Assembly: GCF_002113025.1 (NCBI RefSeq) | Contig: NZ_NEJH01000012.1 | Span: forward strand, 1 to 64,000 | Length of the DNA: 64,000 nt | Source: Pseudomonas sp. B28(2017) | GTDB taxonomy: Bacteria; Pseudomonadota; Gammaproteobacteria; Pseudomonadales; Pseudomonadaceae | Direction of reading: 5' to 3' | Shown: positions 17,452 through 25,106 of the stretch, piece after piece | Layout: every line of letters starts with the position of its first letter | Position numbering within the stretch: position 1 is the stretch's first letter | Notes under the pieces: generated by a model | What the model was told of the DNA's origin: nothing | Database searches by the model: none | The model's input: the letters and a program-made list of their open reading frames with translations, nothing else | Program-made: the position numbers and the translations under genes

Positions 17452-18306
17452 TCAGGCCACTGGCCGCCAATGCCCGACCATATGCTCCAGGTCCCCGGCG
17501 CCCATCAGTTGAAAGTCCCCGCTCGCCCCCGGTGCACTGGCCAGCAATGTCACCTCGCTGGGCAGCCGTACCGGCTTCTTGAACCGCACCGCGATCTCGA
17601 CATTCGCTGCAGGCAGATGCACGGCCAGCGCAGCCAGCGTGCGCGCCTTGTTCCACAGGCCATGGGCGATGGCGGTCGGGAAACCGAAGAGTCGGGCACT
17701 GGCTGCGCTCAGGTGGATCGGGTTGTAGTCGCCGGACACTTTGGCGTATTGCCGGCCGATGTCCGACGGCGCTTTCCAGTGGTCGACTTCGGTCAAGGCC
17801 AGGCTGCTTGCCAGTTGCTCCTCGGGCGGTTCGCCCACAAGTTTGACGCCGCGACAGAGCATTCGGCTTTGCGCTTCCCACAACGGCCCCAACTGATCGT
17901 CGAGGGTGGTCAGCAAATCGAACGTCGCGCCTTTGGCGTGGGGTTGCAGGTTCTGCACCTGTACGCTGACGCGCACCCGGCTCACCCCGCCCATGGGACG
18001 CAGCGCACGAATGCGATTGCTCAGGTGAATCAGGCCAAGCAGCGGGAACGGGAAGTCCCTGGCCGTGAGCAATTGCATCTGCAAGGCAAACCCGAGGATG
18101 TGCGGGTAGGTCGGTGGCAGCAGGCCGTTGTCGGCGAAACCACAGACCTTGCGATAGGCCGCCAGATGCCTGGGATCGACATCGACCCAGCAACGCAAAC
18201 CTGAGTCGGACAAGGTGGTGCCGGTGATTTTTCGCCGGGTCGCGGCGCGGGCGTACAACCCCGGCAGGCTGGGTTCGCGATCGAGTGTGTGCCAGTCAGT
18301 GATCAT
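17452..18306 (-). CDS. MaoC-family acyl dehydratase/hydratase
   Basis: The 284-residue product is a double hot-dog MaoC-like protein. The hydratase motif is YAKVSGDYNPIHLSAASARLFGFPTAIAHGLW, with the catalytic Asp and His of R-hydratases. The N-terminal half (YRKVCGFADNGLLPPTYPHILGFALQMQLL) is the degenerate first hot dog. It should hydrate enoyl thioesters. The ATG lies two bases after the fabG stop, so the pair is co-translated. An in-frame codon ten residues earlier would overlap fabG. Confidence 0.88.
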   Translation of the reverse strand: MITDWHTLDREPSLPGLYARAATRRKITGTTLSDSGLRCWVDVDPRHLAAYRKVCGFADNGLLPPTYPHILGFALQMQLLTARDFPFPLLGLIHLSNRIRALRPMGGVSRVRVSVQVQNLQPHAKGATFDLLTTLDDQLGPLWEAQSRMLCRGVKLVGEPPEEQLASSLALTEVDHWKAPSDIGRQYAKVSGDYNPIHLSAASARLFGFPTAIAHGLWNKARTLAALAVHLPAANVEIAVRFKKPVRLPSEVTLLASAPGASGDFQLMGAGDLEHMVGHWRPVA

Positions 18307-18308
18307 CC

Positions 18309-19661
18309 TTAAGCCCCCAGAACGCTTTGTCCACACACGCGCAACGCTTGCCCGGTGAACGCGCCGGTGCCCGGTTGTACCAGCCAGGCCACGGCCTCGG
18401 CGACGTCTTGCGGCAGACCGCCCTGGCCGAGGGCGCTCATGCGGCGGCCGGCTTCGCGCAGGCCGAAGGGAATGTGCGCGGTCATTTGCGTTTCAATGAA
18501 ACCCGGCGCCACGGCATTGATGCTGATACCGCGCTTCTGGAGCAGCGGCGCCCAGGCTTGCGCCAAGCCGATGAGCCCGGCCTTGCTCGCGGCGTAATTG
18601 GTTTGTCCGCGATTGCCGGCGATGCCGCTTATGGACGCCAGCAGAACCACCCGGCCGTTGTCATGCAGGGTGCCGCTGTCGAGCAGGGCCTTGGTCAGTA
18701 CTTGCGGCGCATTGAGGTTGACCGCCAGCACGGCGTCCCAGTATTCCGGGGTCATGTTGGCCAGGGTTTTATCCCGGGTGATACCGGCGTTGTGCACCAC
18801 GATGTCGAGGCCGTCGGGCAACTGTTCGATCAACTGCGCGGCAGCGTCTTCAGTGCAGATGTCGAGGGTGATGCTGCGCCCGCCGAGGCGCGCGGCGAGG
18901 GCGTCGAGATCGGTCCTGGCCGGTGGCACGTCGAGCAGGATGATGTCGGCACCATCACGGGCCAGGGTTTCCGCGATGGCGGCACCAATGCCTCGCGCTG
19001 CGCCGGTAACCAGTGCCTTGCGCCCGGCGAGCGGGCGTGTCCAGTCGCTGACGGGTGTCGAGCACGGATTCAAGCGAATGACCTGCCCGGACACGAAGGC
19101 GCTTTTCGGGGAGAGGAAAAACCGCAGCGGGCCTTCCAGTTGTGACTCGGCACCTTCGCCGACATGGATCAATTGCAAGGTGCCACCGCTGCGCAACTCC
19201 TTGGCCAGCGAACGGCTGAAACCTTCCAGGGCACGCTGTGCACTGGCGGCGAACGGGTCGCTCAGAGATTGCGGATCGCGCCCGAGAATCACCAGGTGCG
19301 CACAGTGATCGAGGTTTTTCATCAGCGGCTGGAAAAACTCGCGCAGTTGCTTGAGCTGATCGGTGTGCAGCAGATCACTGGCATCGAACACCACGGCCTT
19401 GAGTTTCGGTCCGTGGCCGGGAATCCAGGCCGTGGCCCTTGAAGGCTCGGTGCCGTAGCTGTAGATCGCGTCGGTCAAGCGGTTGGCGAAGGTGCTGACG
19501 TGTTTCGCCAACGGCCCGCCGCCGATCAGCAGTGCACCTTCTACAGGTCGCAGTCGGCCTGCTTGCCAGCGCTCCAGTCGGGTCGGTGCCGGCAGCCCCA
19601 GGGCGCCGACCAGGCGATGGCCGATGGACGAATTGGCGAAGTCGATATAGCGGTCAGACAT
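18309..19661 (-). CDS. Long-chain-type 3-oxoacyl-ACP reductase (FabG4-like)
   Basis: The 450-residue protein has an N-terminal degenerate Rossmann domain (1-200) and a C-terminal classical short-chain dehydrogenase (about 205-450). The latter has the cofactor motif VTGAARGIGAAI, the NAG motif, Ser in LLASISGIAG and the YAASK catalytic pair. This high-molecular-weight FabG type reduces 3-oxoacyl thioesters. I start at MSDRYIDFAN, which has GGAG eight bases upstream. With the hydratase behind it and the divergent thiolase it forms a fatty-acyl modification set. Confidence 0.92.
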   Translation of the reverse strand: MSDRYIDFANSSIGHRLVGALGLPAPTRLERWQAGRLRPVEGALLIGGGPLAKHVSTFANRLTDAIYSYGTEPSRATAWIPGHGPKLKAVVFDASDLLHTDQLKQLREFFQPLMKNLDHCAHLVILGRDPQSLSDPFAASAQRALEGFSRSLAKELRSGGTLQLIHVGEGAESQLEGPLRFFLSPKSAFVSGQVIRLNPCSTPVSDWTRPLAGRKALVTGAARGIGAAIAETLARDGADIILLDVPPARTDLDALAARLGGRSITLDICTEDAAAQLIEQLPDGLDIVVHNAGITRDKTLANMTPEYWDAVLAVNLNAPQVLTKALLDSGTLHDNGRVVLLASISGIAGNRGQTNYAASKAGLIGLAQAWAPLLQKRGISINAVAPGFIETQMTAHIPFGLREAGRRMSALGQGGLPQDVAEAVAWLVQPGTGAFTGQALRVCGQSVLGA

Positions 19662-19746
19662 GGAACACGCTCCGGCAGCTGGGGTTGAAAGTGTGGACCA
19701 CGAATGGCGATCAGTCGTTCGATCCACGAGATACGGCCTACGCTAG

Positions 19747-19835
19747 TGTAGGAGCGAGCCTGCTCGCGATGGCGATAAGTCAGTCGACATCAATGTAGCT
19801 GACAGGCCGCCATCGCGAGCAGGCTCGCTCCTACA
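19747..19835. repeat. REPIN (paired inverted REP elements)
   Basis: Two exact 28-bp inverted arms, 19747-19774 and 19808-19835, enclose a 33-nt spacer reading TCAGTCGACATCAATGTAGC near its middle. The pair lies between the divergent fabG and thiolase genes, inside the region that should hold their promoters. Confidence 0.9.
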
Positions 19836-19875
19836 GGGGGCGGTTTTCGTTTTGAATCACTCACCAGGAGTTCTT

Positions 19876-21153
19876 ATGACCCAGCTGCGCCGCGTCGCGA
19901 TCATCGGCGGTAACCGGATTCCCTTCGCCCGCTCCAACGGCCCCTACGCCACGGCCAGCAACCAGATGATGCTCACCGCTGCCCTCGAAGGCCTGATCGA
20001 ACGTTACAACCTGCACGGCCAGTGCATCGGCGAAGTGGTTGCCGGGGCCGTGCTCAAGTTGTCGCGTGACATGAACCTGACGCGTGAATGTGTACTGGGT
20101 TCGCGACTGTCGCCTGCCACCCCGGCCTATGACATCCAGCAGGCGTGCGGTACCGGGCTGGAAGCGGCGTTGCTGGTGGCGAACAAGATTGCCCTGGGCC
20201 AGATCGATTGCGGCATTGCCGGTGGTGTGGACACCACCTCGGATGCGCCGATCAGTGTCAGCGAGGGGTTGCGCAAAATCCTCCTGCAAGCCAATCGCGC
20301 GAAAACCACCGGCGACAAACTGAAAACATTCCTGCAATTGCGTCCCCAGCATCTGATCCCCGAATTCCCGCGCAACGGCGAGCCGCGCACCGGGTTGTCA
20401 ATGGGCCAGCATTGCGAGCTGATGGCCCAGACCTGGAACATCCCTCGCCAAGCACAGGATCAACTGGCGCTTGAGAGCCACCAGAAACTGGCCGCGTCCT
20501 ACGCCGAAGGCTGGCACAACGACCTGATGACACCGTTCCTGGGACTCACCCGCGACAACAACCTGCGCCCTGACTCCACGCTGGAAAAGCTCGCCGCCCT
20601 CAAACCGGCGTATGAGAAAAGCGCCATGGGCACCCTGACCGCAGGCAATTCCACACCGCTGACCGATGGCGCGTCACTGGTGCTGCTGGGCAGCGAGGAA
20701 TGGGCCAAGGCACGCGGGTTACCGATTCTTGCCTACTGGCGTGACGGTGAGGCGGCGGCGGTGGATTTCGTCAATGGCGCGGAAGGGTTATTGATGGCGC
20801 CGGTCTATGCCGTACCGCGCTTGCTCGCGCGCAATGGCCTGACCTTGCAGGACTTCGACTACTACGAAATCCACGAAGCCTTCGCCGCGCAAGTGCTGTG
20901 CACATTGAAGGCCTGGGAAGATCCGCAGTATTGCCAAACCCGTCTTGGGCTCGATGCGGCGCTGGGCTCGATCGACCGCAGCAAGCTCAACGTCAAGGGC
21001 AGTTCACTGGCGGCGGGGCACCCGTTTGCCGCCACCGGTGGGCGCATCGTCGCCAACCTGGCGAAGTTGCTGGATGCGGCGGGCAAGGGACGGGGACTGA
21101 TTTCGATTTGCGCGGCGGGCGGGCAGGGTGTGACTGCCATTATCGAGCGCTGA
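19876..21153 (+). CDS. Acetyl-CoA C-acyltransferase (thiolase)
   Basis: The 425-residue enzyme is a thiolase of the FadI-like size. The nucleophilic cysteine is in IQQACGTGLEAAL (about residue 90), the His of the second site in YYEIHEAFAAQV, and the C-terminal acid/base motif is ISICAAGGQGV. Residues NVKGSSLAAGHPFAATGGR form the active-site GHP loop. It condenses or cleaves 3-ketoacyl-CoA. The ATG has CAGGAG upstream. It is divergent from fabG/maoC, together giving three of the four classical beta-oxidation or reverse-pathway steps. Confidence 0.94.
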   Translation: MTQLRRVAIIGGNRIPFARSNGPYATASNQMMLTAALEGLIERYNLHGQCIGEVVAGAVLKLSRDMNLTRECVLGSRLSPATPAYDIQQACGTGLEAALLVANKIALGQIDCGIAGGVDTTSDAPISVSEGLRKILLQANRAKTTGDKLKTFLQLRPQHLIPEFPRNGEPRTGLSMGQHCELMAQTWNIPRQAQDQLALESHQKLAASYAEGWHNDLMTPFLGLTRDNNLRPDSTLEKLAALKPAYEKSAMGTLTAGNSTPLTDGASLVLLGSEEWAKARGLPILAYWRDGEAAAVDFVNGAEGLLMAPVYAVPRLLARNGLTLQDFDYYEIHEAFAAQVLCTLKAWEDPQYCQTRLGLDAALGSIDRSKLNVKGSSLAAGHPFAATGGRIVANLAKLLDAAGKGRGLISICAAGGQGVTAIIER

Positions 21154-21163
21154 ACACAAAAAA

Positions 21164-21189
21164 CTGTGGGAGCAAGCTCGCTCCCACAG
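21164..21189. repeat. Solitary REP hairpin
   Basis: CTGTGGGAGC and GCTCCCACAG form an exact hairpin around AAGCTC. It lies between the convergent thiolase and chemoreceptor genes and may stabilise both mRNA ends. Confidence 0.8.
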
Positions 21190-21211
21190 GGGGTAGTGGT
21201 GATTTTGCGAA

Positions 21212-23158
21212 TCAGGTACGGAACCGGCGCACCAATACGTCCAGCTCATTCGACAATCCGGCCAGGCTCTGGGAGTCCAGGCGTGCCGAGTTGGCCAGTT
21301 CCGCCACCAGTTGCGCATCGCCATGGATCTGGCTGATGTGCCGGTTGATGTCTTCGGCCACTTGATGCTGTTGTTCCGCCGCCGTGGCGATCTGAGTGTT
21401 CATGTCGCGGATCACGTCCACCGACTCGCGAATCTGCCCGAAGCTGTTACGTGCTTCACCGATGCGCGTCACCGATTGCTGGGACACTTCCAGGCTGGCG
21501 TGCATCTGTTGGGTCACCTGGCTAGTGCGTTTGGCCAGGTTGCCCAGCAGGCCGTCGATTTCCGCCGTGGAGTCGGCCGTGCGCTTGGCCAGGGCCCGCA
21601 CTTCGTCGGCCACCACGGCAAAACCGCGACCTTGTTCACCGGCACGGGCCGCTTCGATCGCGGCGTTCAGCGCCAGCAGGTTGGTCTGCTCGGCGATCGA
21701 ACGGATGGTCCCCAGGATCGACTGAATGTCGTTGCTGTCGCGCTCCAGCTGTTGCATCGACTGGGCCGACTGTTCGATTTCCTGGCTCAGGCGATCAACG
21801 CTGTTCACCGCCGCATCAATCTGCTGCTGACCTTCACGCGCCTGGCGCTGGCCACTGTCGGCGGATTCGGCCGCCTGACTGCAAGAGCGTGCGACTTCGT
21901 TGGCGGTGGCGACCATTTCGTGGAACGCCGTGGACACCATGTCCACTGCTTCACGCTGGCGTCCGGCGGCTTCGGCCATGTCGCTGGAGACCTGGGTCGA
22001 GCTCTTGGAGGTATCGAGGATCTTGCCCGCCGCACCGCCGATATTCTGGATCAGGTTGCGAATCGCCGTCAGGAACTGGTTGAACCAGTTGGCCAGTTGC
22101 GCGGTTTCGTCGCTGCCACGGATTTGCAAGTTCTGGGTCAGGTCGCCTTCGCCCTGGGCGATGCCTTCCAGGCCACTGGCCACGCTGCGGATCGGGCGCA
22201 CGATGAGGCTGGCAAAACTGGCGCCGACGATGGCGAAGATGACGGCCAGTACGGCAGCGATGATGGCGATCAACCAGGTCAACTGGGTGGCGGAGCTCAT
22301 CACGTCGTTCTGTTTGATCAGGCCGATGAAGGTCCAGCCCAGTTGCTCCGACGGCCAGACGTTGGCCATGTAGCGCTCGCCGTTCAACTCCACTTCCACC
22401 AGGCCCTTGCCAGCCTTGGCCAGTTGCGCATAGCCGTCGCCAAGGCTGTTCAGCGGTTTGAAGTTGTGTTCCGGTTGTTTCGGGTCCACCAGGACCGTGC
22501 CGGTGTTTTCCAGCAGCATCAGGTAGCCGGTTTCACCGAGCTTGATCTGTTTGACGATTTCGGTGAGCTGCTTGAGCGTCACGTCGATGCTGACCACGCC
22601 GCCGTTGGTGCCCAACTTGTTGTCGATGGTGCGCACGGTGCTGACATAGGTCGCATCGTCCTGGGCCCAGTAATAGGCCTCGGTGCGGAACGGCTTGCCC
22701 GGTTTGGCCTGGGCCGCTTTGTACCAGGGACGCTGGCGCGGGTCGTAGTTGCTCAGCTTCGGATCATCCGGCCACGACACGTAGCCGCCTGCTGCCGTGC
22801 CGAGAATGGCGTAGGCGTAGGCCGGGTGGCTGTTGCCCAGATCCTGGAGCAGAGTGAAGACTTTCTTGTCCATCTCGCCCTGGGGAATGCTCTCGGCGTT
22901 GGCGCCCATGTAAGTCTTGAGGCTGTCGTCGGAGTTTCGGATCAGCGGTTGCCTGGCCAGGTAATCGACGTTCTGGCTGATGCCGTCAAAGAACAATTGC
23001 ATGGCGTTGCTGACCTGACGAATCTCGCGGGCACTGCCGTCGACGAATTCGTCCCTGGCATCACTGCGCAGGTTCAGCACAACGAGGGTGGCGACCAGTA
23101 CCACGGGCAGGCAGGCGATGATTGCAAACGCCCAGGTCAACTTCTGTTTGATGTTCAT
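21212..23158 (-). CDS. Methyl-accepting chemotaxis protein with dCache sensor
   Basis: The 648-residue receptor has a membrane segment (8-30), a large periplasmic double-Cache domain (about 35-275, with YYWAQDDATYVSTVRTIDN and WPSEQLGWTFIGLI), a second membrane segment (about 282-304), HAMP and a signalling domain. The hairpin tip is intact (IAEQTNLLALNAAIEAARAG). The dCache sequence resembles PctA/B/C-type amino-acid receptors, so amino-acid sensing is likely but not shown. I start at MNIKQKLTWAF with GGAG upstream; the frame stays open 44 codons further. Confidence 0.93.
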   Translation of the reverse strand: MNIKQKLTWAFAIIACLPVVLVATLVVLNLRSDARDEFVDGSAREIRQVSNAMQLFFDGISQNVDYLARQPLIRNSDDSLKTYMGANAESIPQGEMDKKVFTLLQDLGNSHPAYAYAILGTAAGGYVSWPDDPKLSNYDPRQRPWYKAAQAKPGKPFRTEAYYWAQDDATYVSTVRTIDNKLGTNGGVVSIDVTLKQLTEIVKQIKLGETGYLMLLENTGTVLVDPKQPEHNFKPLNSLGDGYAQLAKAGKGLVEVELNGERYMANVWPSEQLGWTFIGLIKQNDVMSSATQLTWLIAIIAAVLAVIFAIVGASFASLIVRPIRSVASGLEGIAQGEGDLTQNLQIRGSDETAQLANWFNQFLTAIRNLIQNIGGAAGKILDTSKSSTQVSSDMAEAAGRQREAVDMVSTAFHEMVATANEVARSCSQAAESADSGQRQAREGQQQIDAAVNSVDRLSQEIEQSAQSMQQLERDSNDIQSILGTIRSIAEQTNLLALNAAIEAARAGEQGRGFAVVADEVRALAKRTADSTAEIDGLLGNLAKRTSQVTQQMHASLEVSQQSVTRIGEARNSFGQIRESVDVIRDMNTQIATAAEQQHQVAEDINRHISQIHGDAQLVAELANSARLDSQSLAGLSNELDVLVRRFRT

Positions 23159-23603
23159 CCGCGCTCCAGATTTTCTTGTAGGCCCACGCAGTGCAGATGA
23201 CTCGCGGTTTATTGGCAGCCGTAAACGTTCTTGGTCAACCCGGATCCTTGAGTGCGGCATCGCTTTTTTGAGGTGGCGATTGTCGGACAAATCACTTTGT
23301 CACTAAGGACTTCGGCTGTTGTCGGAGGAAATTGAGGCCCGTCGGGAAAAATCCTATGGAAGGTACGAACTGTGGTGTCTGCTTCTGTCGCAATTGCCCT
23401 CAATGCCCTTGCACAACAAGTGACGCAGGCTCGGCTATGATCTGGAGCGACCCGTGGCGGTCGTCGGTTTTACCCGATGAGTTCGGCACATTGTGTGCTT
23501 CTGCAATGTTCATAAGTCGGCAACCCCTCCCCCCGGTGAGTGGATTGCCGTATAACGAATGACTTTCGCGTGTTTGGTAATAAAGGACCCACAATAAAAG
23601 CTG
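23159..23603. other. Intergenic region, divergent promoters
   Basis: This 445-bp gap separates the chemoreceptor and RIO kinase starts and should contain both promoters. A TATGAT at 23436-23441 could be a -10 element for the kinase. No coding frame with a credible start or family match, no RNA gene and no REP element was seen. Confidence 0.4.
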
Positions 23604-24497
23604 ATGAAGACTCCAAAACGCATTGAACCCCTGATCGAGGACGGTCTGGTCGACGAGGTGCTGCGCCCACTCATGAGTGGTAAAGAAGCAGCTGTTTATG
23701 TGGTGCGCTGCGGCAACGAGTTACGTTGCGCGAAGGTCTACAAGGAGGCGAACAAACGCAGTTTCCGTCAGGCGGCCGAGTACCAGGAAGGCCGCAAGGT
23801 GCGCAATAGCCGTCAGGCCCGTGCGATGGCCAAGGGCTCCAAGTATGGCCGCAAGGAAGCCGAAGACGCCTGGCAGAACGCCGAAGTGGCGGCGCTGTTC
23901 CGTCTGGCCAATGCCGGTGTGCGGGTGCCCAAGCCGTTCGACTTCCTCGAAGGCGTACTGCTCATGGAGCTGGTGGCCGACGAGCACGGTGATGCCGCGC
24001 CGCGTCTGAACGATGTGGTGTTGGAGCCGGACCAGGCCCGCGAGTATCACGCGTATCTGATTTCCCAAATCGTGCTGATGCTGTGTACTGGTCTGGTGCA
24101 CGGCGACCTGTCCGAGTTCAACGTGCTGCTGACGCCGACCGGTCCGGTGATCATCGACCTGCCACAAGCGGTGGATGCAGCGGGCAACAACCACGCATTC
24201 AGCATGCTGGAGCGGGATGTGGGCAACATGGCGTCCTACTTCGGGCGGTTCGCGCCGGAGTTGAAGAAGACCCGATACGCCAAGGAGATGTGGGCCTTGT
24301 ACGAGGCCGGTACCTTGCACCCGGCCAGTGTCCTGACCGGCGAGTTCGTCGATACGCAAGAGCTGGCCGACGTGGGGGGCATCATGCGCGAAATCGAGGC
24401 TGCACGCCTGGACGAAGAGCGCAAGCAGGCGGCCCGCGCGGCGGACGATGCGCCACCGGGCAAGGCCGAAGAACCGCCTCCACCGTGGATGCAGTGA
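23604..24497 (+). CDS. RIO-family serine kinase
   Basis: The 297-residue protein is a RIO1-type atypical kinase. The nucleotide loop and lysine are in GKEAAVYVVRCGNELRCAKVYKE, the catalytic loop is LVHGDLSEFNVLL (Asp and Asn), and the metal-binding aspartate is in VIIDLPQAVD. Bacterial RIO kinases are little characterised; some act on stress or ribosome-related targets. The C-terminal 30 residues are charged and proline-rich. A strong terminator follows. The ribosome site before ATG is distant (AAAGGA). Confidence 0.9.
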   Translation: MKTPKRIEPLIEDGLVDEVLRPLMSGKEAAVYVVRCGNELRCAKVYKEANKRSFRQAAEYQEGRKVRNSRQARAMAKGSKYGRKEAEDAWQNAEVAALFRLANAGVRVPKPFDFLEGVLLMELVADEHGDAAPRLNDVVLEPDQAREYHAYLISQIVLMLCTGLVHGDLSEFNVLLTPTGPVIIDLPQAVDAAGNNHAFSMLERDVGNMASYFGRFAPELKKTRYAKEMWALYEAGTLHPASVLTGEFVDTQELADVGGIMREIEAARLDEERKQAARAADDAPPGKAEEPPPPWMQ

Positions 24498-24508
24498 TCG
24501 GCTAAAGA

Positions 24509-24533
24509 AAACCCGGCTTTGGCCGGGTTTTTT
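24509..24533 (+). terminator. Rho-independent terminator
   Basis: AAACCCGGC pairs with GCCGGGTTT across a TTTG loop and is followed by T-rich sequence. It ends the RIO kinase transcript. Confidence 0.93.
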
Positions 24534-24567
24534 GTGGATTACAGATTCAATGTGACACACACAATAC

Positions 24568-24674
24568 CTGTGGGAGCGAGCTTGCTCCGGGCGGCGATCC
24601 GACGATGACGTCGGCACATCCAACATTGATGTGTCAGATACACCGCTATCGCGAGCAAGCTCGCTCCCACAGGG
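24568..24674. repeat. REPIN with mixed arms
   Basis: A 107-bp element opens with CCTGTGGGAGCGAGCTTGCTC and closes with the reverse complement, GAGCAAGCTCGCTCCCACAGG. The left arm continues with CGGGCGGCGATCCGACGATG, a tail shared with the repeat at 52133. The spacer has CCAACATTGATGTGTCAGA, as in other REPINs here. It lies between RIO kinase and cueR. Confidence 0.85.
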
Positions 24675-24692
24675 TTTTGCGGTGCCCTGCAA

Positions 24693-25106
24693 TCAAGCGC
24701 GGGTCGGGGTGGCGCAACACCCCGACTCCAGATTCTTGAGAATCGGGCAATCCGGCCGATGATCGCCGTGACAGTGCTCAACCAGATCTTGCAGGGTGTC
24801 GCGCAACTGGCCGAGTTCACGTATCTTCCGGTTCAACTCATCGATGTGCTGGCGGGCCAACGCTTTCACATCGGCGCTGGCGCGCTGGCGGTCTTGCCAG
24901 AGGGTCAGCAACTTGGCGACTTCTTCCAGGGAGAACCCCAGGTCCCGCGAGCGCTTGATGAACGCCAGCGTGTGCAGGTCGTCATCGCCATACACCCGAT
25001 AACCGCTATCAGTGCGATGGGCCGCCTTGAGCAGGCCGATGGATTCGTAATAACGGATCATCTTTGCGCTCAGGCCGCTGTGGCGGGCCGCTTGGCCGAT
25101 GTTCAT
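24693..25106 (-). CDS. cueR: Copper-responsive MerR-family regulator CueR
   Basis: The 137-residue protein has an N-terminal MerR helix-turn-helix (IGQAARHSGLSAKMIRYYESIGL), a long dimerisation helix, and the CueR metal loop with Cys112 and Cys120 (HCHGDHRPDC), the spacing that selects Cu(I), Ag(I) and Au(I). The C-terminal CC pair (SGCCATP) is also typical. Its ATG overlaps the copA stop by four bases (ATGA), so it is made from the copA transcript and can regulate it in feedback. Confidence 0.96.
   Translation of the reverse strand: MNIGQAARHSGLSAKMIRYYESIGLLKAAHRTDSGYRVYGDDDLHTLAFIKRSRDLGFSLEEVAKLLTLWQDRQRASADVKALARQHIDELNRKIRELGQLRDTLQDLVEHCHGDHRPDCPILKNLESGCCATPTRA

Noticed and set aside
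21311..23200. A 629-codon frame opposite the dCache chemoreceptor
   Set aside because: It is the shadow of a chemoreceptor with intact motifs; no domain is seen in it.
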